DNA from: Gigaspora margarita | Lineage: Eukaryota > Glomeromycota > Glomeromycetes > Diversisporales > Gigasporaceae | Assembly: GCA_009809945.1 (NCBI GenBank) | Contig: WTPW01000998.1 | Coordinates: 96,381-160,380, forward strand | Reading direction: 5' to 3' | DNA length: 64,000 bases | In this document: positions 59,008 through 64,000 of the stretch, one piece after another | Numbering within the stretch: the first letter of the stretch is position 1 | How the letters are laid out: each line of letters starts with the position of its first letter | Position numbers and translations under genes: made by a program | Notes under the pieces: generated by a model | What the model saw: the letters and a program-made list of their open reading frames with translations, nothing else | What the model was told of the DNA's origin: nothing | Database searches by the model: none

Positions 59008-59129
59008 GCAAAAAATACCCTAGCATCTTCCCCAGGATCGCTGTCACCTTTTCACTGTCACGTGACTATTTCCAAAAAACTTCAAGTTCATTTTAGGACT
59101 CCTATAGAGCTTAATGTTAGCAAGACATA

Positions 59130-59469
59130 TGGGGTGTTCCTTATTAAAAGGGCCCATTTTTACATATATCTCATTTTGAGATAATTGAGTTTAACCATTT
59201 GTTTTGATTTTCAGACTGATCCAGGATTAATTAAATTTCATGATTTTGATTGGTTAAAGACGGCAGGTGACTATCAGATAATCTTGTGACATGTTGGCTT
59301 TATGCAGCCTCATGTAATTTTTCTTTTTTACATTATCTTGATTTTTTATTATACAAATCGATTTTATTAATAATTGAAAAATATCAATCATGTCAAAATT
59401 TACATGAATTTAAAAAAACTCATTTTTCAAAAAATTGTAAAAATGGGCCCTTTTAATAGGGAACACCCA
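59130..59469. mobile_element. TA-flanked MITE, TGGRGTG family, copy 2
   Basis: The ends TGGGGTGTTCCTTATTAAAA and TTTTAATAGGGAACACCCA are inverted, with TA on both sides (59128-59129 and 59470-59471). The arms also share GGGCCCATTTTTACA and its complement. The interior is collinear with 36492-36833. Confidence 0.88.
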
Positions 59470-59784
59470 TATAGTAAAATTGCTCAAGAAATTTTTTTAT
59501 TGGGGTGCGAAAGGTGTAAATTTTAAAAAAATGAGCGAAGTGAATGTTTTGTTTTGATCTTCCGCCATATGGGCAGATTTATTTCTGATGTGATTATTGC
59601 AAATCTCATGCTGATTGGTTAATTTATCGAATATACTAATAAAATTTGGAGTCTGATAAAAACAAAATAACTTTTAATTTATTATATTACTTGAAACCTT
59701 ATATTTCGTATTTATATTCAACAAGGTCCTGGCTTCAAAGATCCTAAATTCATTTCTTAAGATCCTAAATTATTGTTAGTAACA

Positions 59785-62700
59785 ATGTCAGCAGGTAGAC
59801 CACGTAAAAACTTAGGTCCATATGCAATATGCGGCAAAGATGATCTTAAAGAAAAGTTTCACCAATTAATGCCAGACCTTTTGCTTAAAACTATGCGAAG
59901 CCTAGCTTCTTTAAATTTAAAGATAGAGCTTAGTTTATATGACCAACTTTGTCACAAAGATTACGTTGAGTTAATAGTATATGATAGAAACTTAAGCCCG
60001 AATAAAAGACAGAAATATAAATTCAATTCAGTTTGCAATATTGACAAAAAGCTAATTGAAGGCAAAAATTCTATTGAACAATTCAATGCTGAACAATTCA
60101 ATGCTATAAGCAACCAAAGTAGTATATGCATTCCTAACGATGGGGAAAAGGCTTTTGAGGATGAGAACTTCAATGAACGATTAAGATTGGAAATTGTCAC
60201 CAAAATAGAGTAGACATTCGTGAAAATGAAATAAAGGCATTTGAATGGTACTTGAAATCTGCTAGAGGTAGAAACTCCAATGGGCAATTCATTGTTAGAA
60301 ATTGCTACCAAAATAGGATAGATGTATAAAAAAATGAGACAAAGGCATTTGAATAGTACTTAAAATCTGCGAGTGATGAAAATTCTGATGGAATATTAAA
60401 TGTTGAACATTGTTACTATAATGGAATCGGAATTTCTAAAGATGAAAAAAAGGCATTCGAATACTATTTGAAATCTGCTAGGAGTGAAAATTCAAATGGA
60501 CAATTAAGTATTGGAAATTGCTATCAAAATGGAATAGGTGTCCGTAAAGATAAAAAAAAAGTGTTTGAATGGTACCTAAAGTCTGCTGAGGGTGGACATT
60601 CCAATGGACAATTGATTGTTGGAAATTGCTACCAGAGTGGAATAGGCGTTCCTAAAGATGAAAAAAAGGCGACTGAATGGTATTTGAAGTCTGATACTTG
60701 TGGAAATCTGAATAAGCAACCCGCAATACTTAATAAAAAAAATATTAAGAAGCGACCATTTTCAAGTATACAATCAACATTAGGGCAATATAAACGACTT
60801 GTTGCTCTTGGAAGGGATTCTGAAAAAGAACTCTTAACACTATTAGCATGATACCGATTGGTTATGAAAGATAAACAGCCCATTGTTCATGTACGTAGTG
60901 TTCAGTTAGACATTAATAATGAAGGTGTCAAGTTAAATTATCAACCATTTAATAAAGAAATGGAACTTCTTAAATTGGATGCCACTGTCCGAGCATGCGA
61001 TGAGTCTTTACTGTCCCGTGATGGTTATTGTCAATTGACTGCTGTTGAACCTCAACTTATTCGGGAGCATCAAGTTGCAGCATGGAGAATAGAAATAACA
61101 AATCTGATGAATGAAGAAATTAGAATCGAAACTTTTAGCACTGATAAAGCCATAAATAATCAACCAAGTCTTGAACAATCAGAAATCAAAAATGGCGTTT
61201 ATAGATCCATCAAATCTATTTTAAGTGTTCTTGTTCCTATTTGGAAGCAGTCTTCTCCACCTATTCTTCTTCCAGGAGATACTATTAAATTAAAACTTGG
61301 GGGTGATGNTCATAATGTAGGTCGCAAACAAAATCATGTAATGATGACTTTTTGTCTTTTGAATGAGAATAAAAAGGTTTTAAACCCGGATCACCAATAT
61401 TGGTAAGTTATTTAATTTAATTATATAATTATTAATTTATTAATTTATTTAATTTAATTATATATTTATTAATTTTAATTCGAATGCAGGTGAGTGAAAC
61501 TTGGAAGTAAATATTTAATTTTCACAGTAGTAATTTAATCCTCTAGAAAGTTCGAGTGAAAAGCCACCATACAAACTTTCAAATCAAAAATATGTTGGGA
61601 CAACAACTCTACCATTCACCCAGAAACAAGAGTAATTCTTAATGCTTTGTGCAATTTATTTCCTAGCAAAACTTTGAATCGATACGATTCTATTGAGAAC
61701 AGGAAAATTTTCTCAAGCCATTGTAACAATAAATGAACTTGCAAACATGACATCATCTTAACTAACATGATAATTCAAATACTTCAGTACTGGACAATAG
61801 TACTCTTGAGATTTGAAAAAGGAAGCACGTGAATGTTTCAAACAACACAAATTTCTCAAAGCATTAGAGCTTTTTGAAGAAATTCTTAAAACAATCAACA
61901 TAGTCTTGAAGATCAAGAAAGTGCCTTAGCCAAGATTCTTTCTTGAAGCAGATATAGATTGGAAAATTTAGATGGGTTTATAAAGGTACTTTGCAAGAAC
62001 TCTACACTGAAAGATTTGATCTTTGCGGTAATAATCTTGGATCTTAAGGAAGAAAAGTGTTTAGCAAATATATTTTACAAAAATTTTATGCTAACTTCTT
62101 TGAATTATTGTAGTAATGAAATTGGAAAAGCATTACCAATGCATTTTACAAGAACACTGTGTGACTTCTTTAAATCTTGAGGATAGTAATCTTGGATCAG
62201 ACATTATATATCGAATCATCATATTATTAGGGATTAACTCGTTACAATGAAAACTTAAATATTTGCTTCTAGATATTCATCATCGTGCATTTATTTAATT
62301 ATTTATTATTTATTAATTTATATATTTATTAATTTATTAATTTAATTGTAAAAATTTTTATTTATTATATATTTAAGTATATGTTTATATATCGGAAAAG
62401 AAAAGTACAATACGTTAGCAAAGATTGGTCGTATATTTGAACAAGAGTTGTCAGATCTTAAAAATAAAGGGTTTTTTGATTATAATAATGTTCATTGGCC
62501 CGTAGAATTATTTTTTTGTGGCGACTAGAAGTTTATGTATATAATCATGGGACTTAATGCCCCAAATTCGAATTACTTTTGTCTATACTGTAATTGCGAT
62601 ACAGTTTCTCGGTGGGATATGGATCAAGTTTGGGCTAATACGGGAAATTCCAAATGTAACCTACTGTATATTGTATAATTATTATGTAATATAAGTTGTC

Positions 62701-63609
62701 AAAATTTATATTTGTAATTTTTTTTAAATTAAATTAATTAGGCACAAAAAAGCCTGTTTTATTTCTGGCAATTGACCAAAAAAACTATATTCCCGATGAG
62801 TTGCATTTACTTTTACGCATCTCAGATGTTTTAATGGAATGCTTGTTCAACGATTTGTTTAAAAAAAAAGAATTCGAAAAACAAATAAAACCAATCATTG
62901 AGGCAGCATTCAAGAGTATCTAAATTCAATTTGAATTTTTTAAATCAACAGGTAATAAATGGAATTGGACTTCGTTGATGGGCCCCGATAAAAAAAAAAT
63001 GTTAGAAAAATTCCCAGTAACTCGCTTTATTTCTGGTGCACGTGGACAAAATATCGAACAATTATGGCAGGAATTTTATTGATTATATAATATTTTGCGC
63101 CAATCACAACTTACTGATCAAGAAATTCATCAATACAAATTGATGCAAAAAATTGGGTTTGAGCTTTTTGTTGCCCGTCTGAAGGTTACATAAACTCTTC
63201 CCAGAATTTTGGGCTTTATCAAAAATCAGACGTAACCCCATATATGCATGTATTTGCAAAACATATTCCTTTGTTTATACAACAATTAAAGACGAAGAAT
63301 CTCTCTCTGCAATTTTTTTCTACTTCAAGCATAGAAAAAAAAAATCACAATCAGGTATTATAAACTAAATTATATTCGCATATATGTATTTTCTAATATA
63401 TTTATCATTAGGTTCAACTATTTTTTGCGGGTACTATGATGGGAGGAGGAAACAAAGAAAATTCTGTCGTTTATGACATGATGTCTTTCAAAAATCGACA
63501 CCTTTTTTATCTGATCAATAATGTTCCAAAAGAATTTACTTTACGAAACATTAATGTTAAAAACAAAGAAAATGCAGCCGACATAGTATTTAGTGATCTT
63601 GGTCAATAA
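59785..63609 (+). pseudogene. Multi-exon gene with Sel1 block, broken
   Basis: The ATG at 59785 gives MSAGRPRKNLGPYAICGKDD, with GRPRK resembling an AT-hook. From about residue 95, Sel1-type repeats follow (unit KAFEWYLKSAEGGHSNGQ, then GNCYQNGIGVPKDEK), about six units to 60710. Then ELLTLLA, TGA (60849-60851), YRLVMKDKQPIVHVRS in the same frame and a conserved region ending GDTIKLKLGGD and HVMMTFCLLNENKK. Predicted introns: 61403-62377, 62656-62741, 63355-63411, all GT-AG and phase-compatible. Later exons read HWPVELFFCGD-stop-KFMYIIMGLNAPNSNYFC, IPDELHLLLRISDVL, VTPYMHVFAKHIP, EKKNHNQ and VVYDMMSFKNRHLFYLINN, ending at TAA 63607-63609. Lesions: one frame shift near 60195, stops in the Sel1 block, TGA 60849, TAG 62526, two stops and a frame shift in exon 3. 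The second half resembles a dispersed multicopy family, probably transposon-linked, that I cannot name with confidence. One N lies at 61309. Confidence 0.6.
61480..62280 (+). pseudogene. TPR/LRR-like debris inside intron 1
   Basis: Plus-strand frames contain RTGKFSQAIVTINELANM and EARECFKQHKFLKALELFEE, which look like tetratricopeptide helices. Then, from about 61959, LRR-like segments: CKNSTLKDLIFAVIILDL, KCLANIFYKNFMLTSLNYCS, NEIGKALPMHFTRTLC. The 28-residue spacing and the N-x-LTSLN pattern resemble ribonuclease-inhibitor-type LRRs. Stops and frame changes are frequent. It occupies most of the first intron of the surrounding pseudogene and probably arrived as a copied piece of another host gene. 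Confidence 0.5.
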
Positions 63610-64000
63610 TGAAAATCGGCTAAAGCTAATTTTCAACTTAGCCAGTCAAGTTTTTTTTCAAATCGGCTAATTAACTTCTTATTGAAGGGTTTCAAAAAAA
63701 TAATAATAATGTGGTTTCAGAATTTAAAAATCAGTGTGTTTCAAAATTTGAAATCGGGAAACTTATTTTATGAAATTATTAACTTTATTATCAGGAGGTT
63801 TCAGAATTACTTATTTCAAAAGTAAGTGGGTGTTTAAAAGATCCTATTTTCTGTTTTAAAGTTCTGAACCAGAACATTAAATAGGCTCAGTCGGTAATAA
63901 AACTAGCTTCTTTTCTACCGGTAAGCGATTATATAAATAATATGCTTTAAAAAAATAGGATTTATATGTCATTTCTTTTGAAATAAATAATCACCTGAAA
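63610..64000. other. Intergenic, no gene seen
   Basis: Begins AATCGGCTAAAGCTAATTTTC and contains TTTCAGAATT words repeated four times between 63715 and 63810. No frame or bounded element is supported before the window ends. Confidence 0.3.

Noticed and set aside
59961-60883. Minus-strand frames of 116 and 84 codons
   Set aside because: They are shadows of the Sel1-containing gene on the plus strand.
1-64000. LTR elements or virus-like elements
   Set aside because: No pair of direct long terminal repeats and no recognisable gag, integrase, capsid or DNA-polymerase motif was found on either strand.

Overview
This looks like a repeat-dense, very AT-rich fungal nuclear window, most likely from an arbuscular mycorrhizal fungus (Glomeromycotina, Rhizophagus-like). 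The case rests on very low GC content, spliceosomal introns of 57-86 bp with GTAAGT-type donors, TTAGGG-type telomere-like motifs, a gene with Sel1 repeats of the type expanded in that group, and a MULE-type transposase remnant. The assignment is made from memory of those genomes, not from a search.

Real coding content is sparse. I support two intact small genes: a spliced gene for a secreted, cysteine-rich protein (25448-25999, +) and a one-exon gene whose Cys/His spacing fits the EsV-1-7 repeat (26459-26764, -). The right end (59785-63609, +) holds a broken multi-exon gene that begins with a GRPRK motif, carries a Sel1-repeat block and continues into a conserved region of an unnamed, probably transposon-linked family. 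Its first intron contains TPR/LRR-like coding debris. A decayed MULE transposase (56290-58480, -) and a decayed Tc1/mariner transposon (7152-8458) are the other recognisable coding remnants. A tRNA-derived SINE lies at 45268-45450.

The rest is mainly non-autonomous DNA transposons in nested layers. At least nine elements show hAT-like ends with 8-bp target duplications that are perfect or have one mismatch, plus several weaker candidates. Many carry at both ends an inverted array of one short word, with a different word per family (GGACAATTTT, AAATGACC, GGTTCAGG, TGTCCAGTG, GACCTGGGTC, GGGCCNGG, GGTCCG). TA-flanked (Tc1/pogo-like), TTAA-flanked (piggyBac-like), TTA-flanked and 7-bp-duplicating families are also present. 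Several insertions are confirmed by a related unfilled copy elsewhere in the window.

A second repeat layer consists of DNA with dyad symmetry: arrays whose half-units alternate orientation (2990-3800, 11816-12125, 50640-51970, 19080-20010) and large palindromes (38121-39860, 46761-47480, 48940-50185, 53420-53945). Many share one short core, GAACAAGTTTACTTA or close variants, next to their symmetry centres. Telomere-like CCCTAA runs recur inside the loops of small palindromic elements. No LTR element, virus-like element, CRISPR array or rRNA was found. There is an assembly gap at 35820-36105 and a few single Ns.
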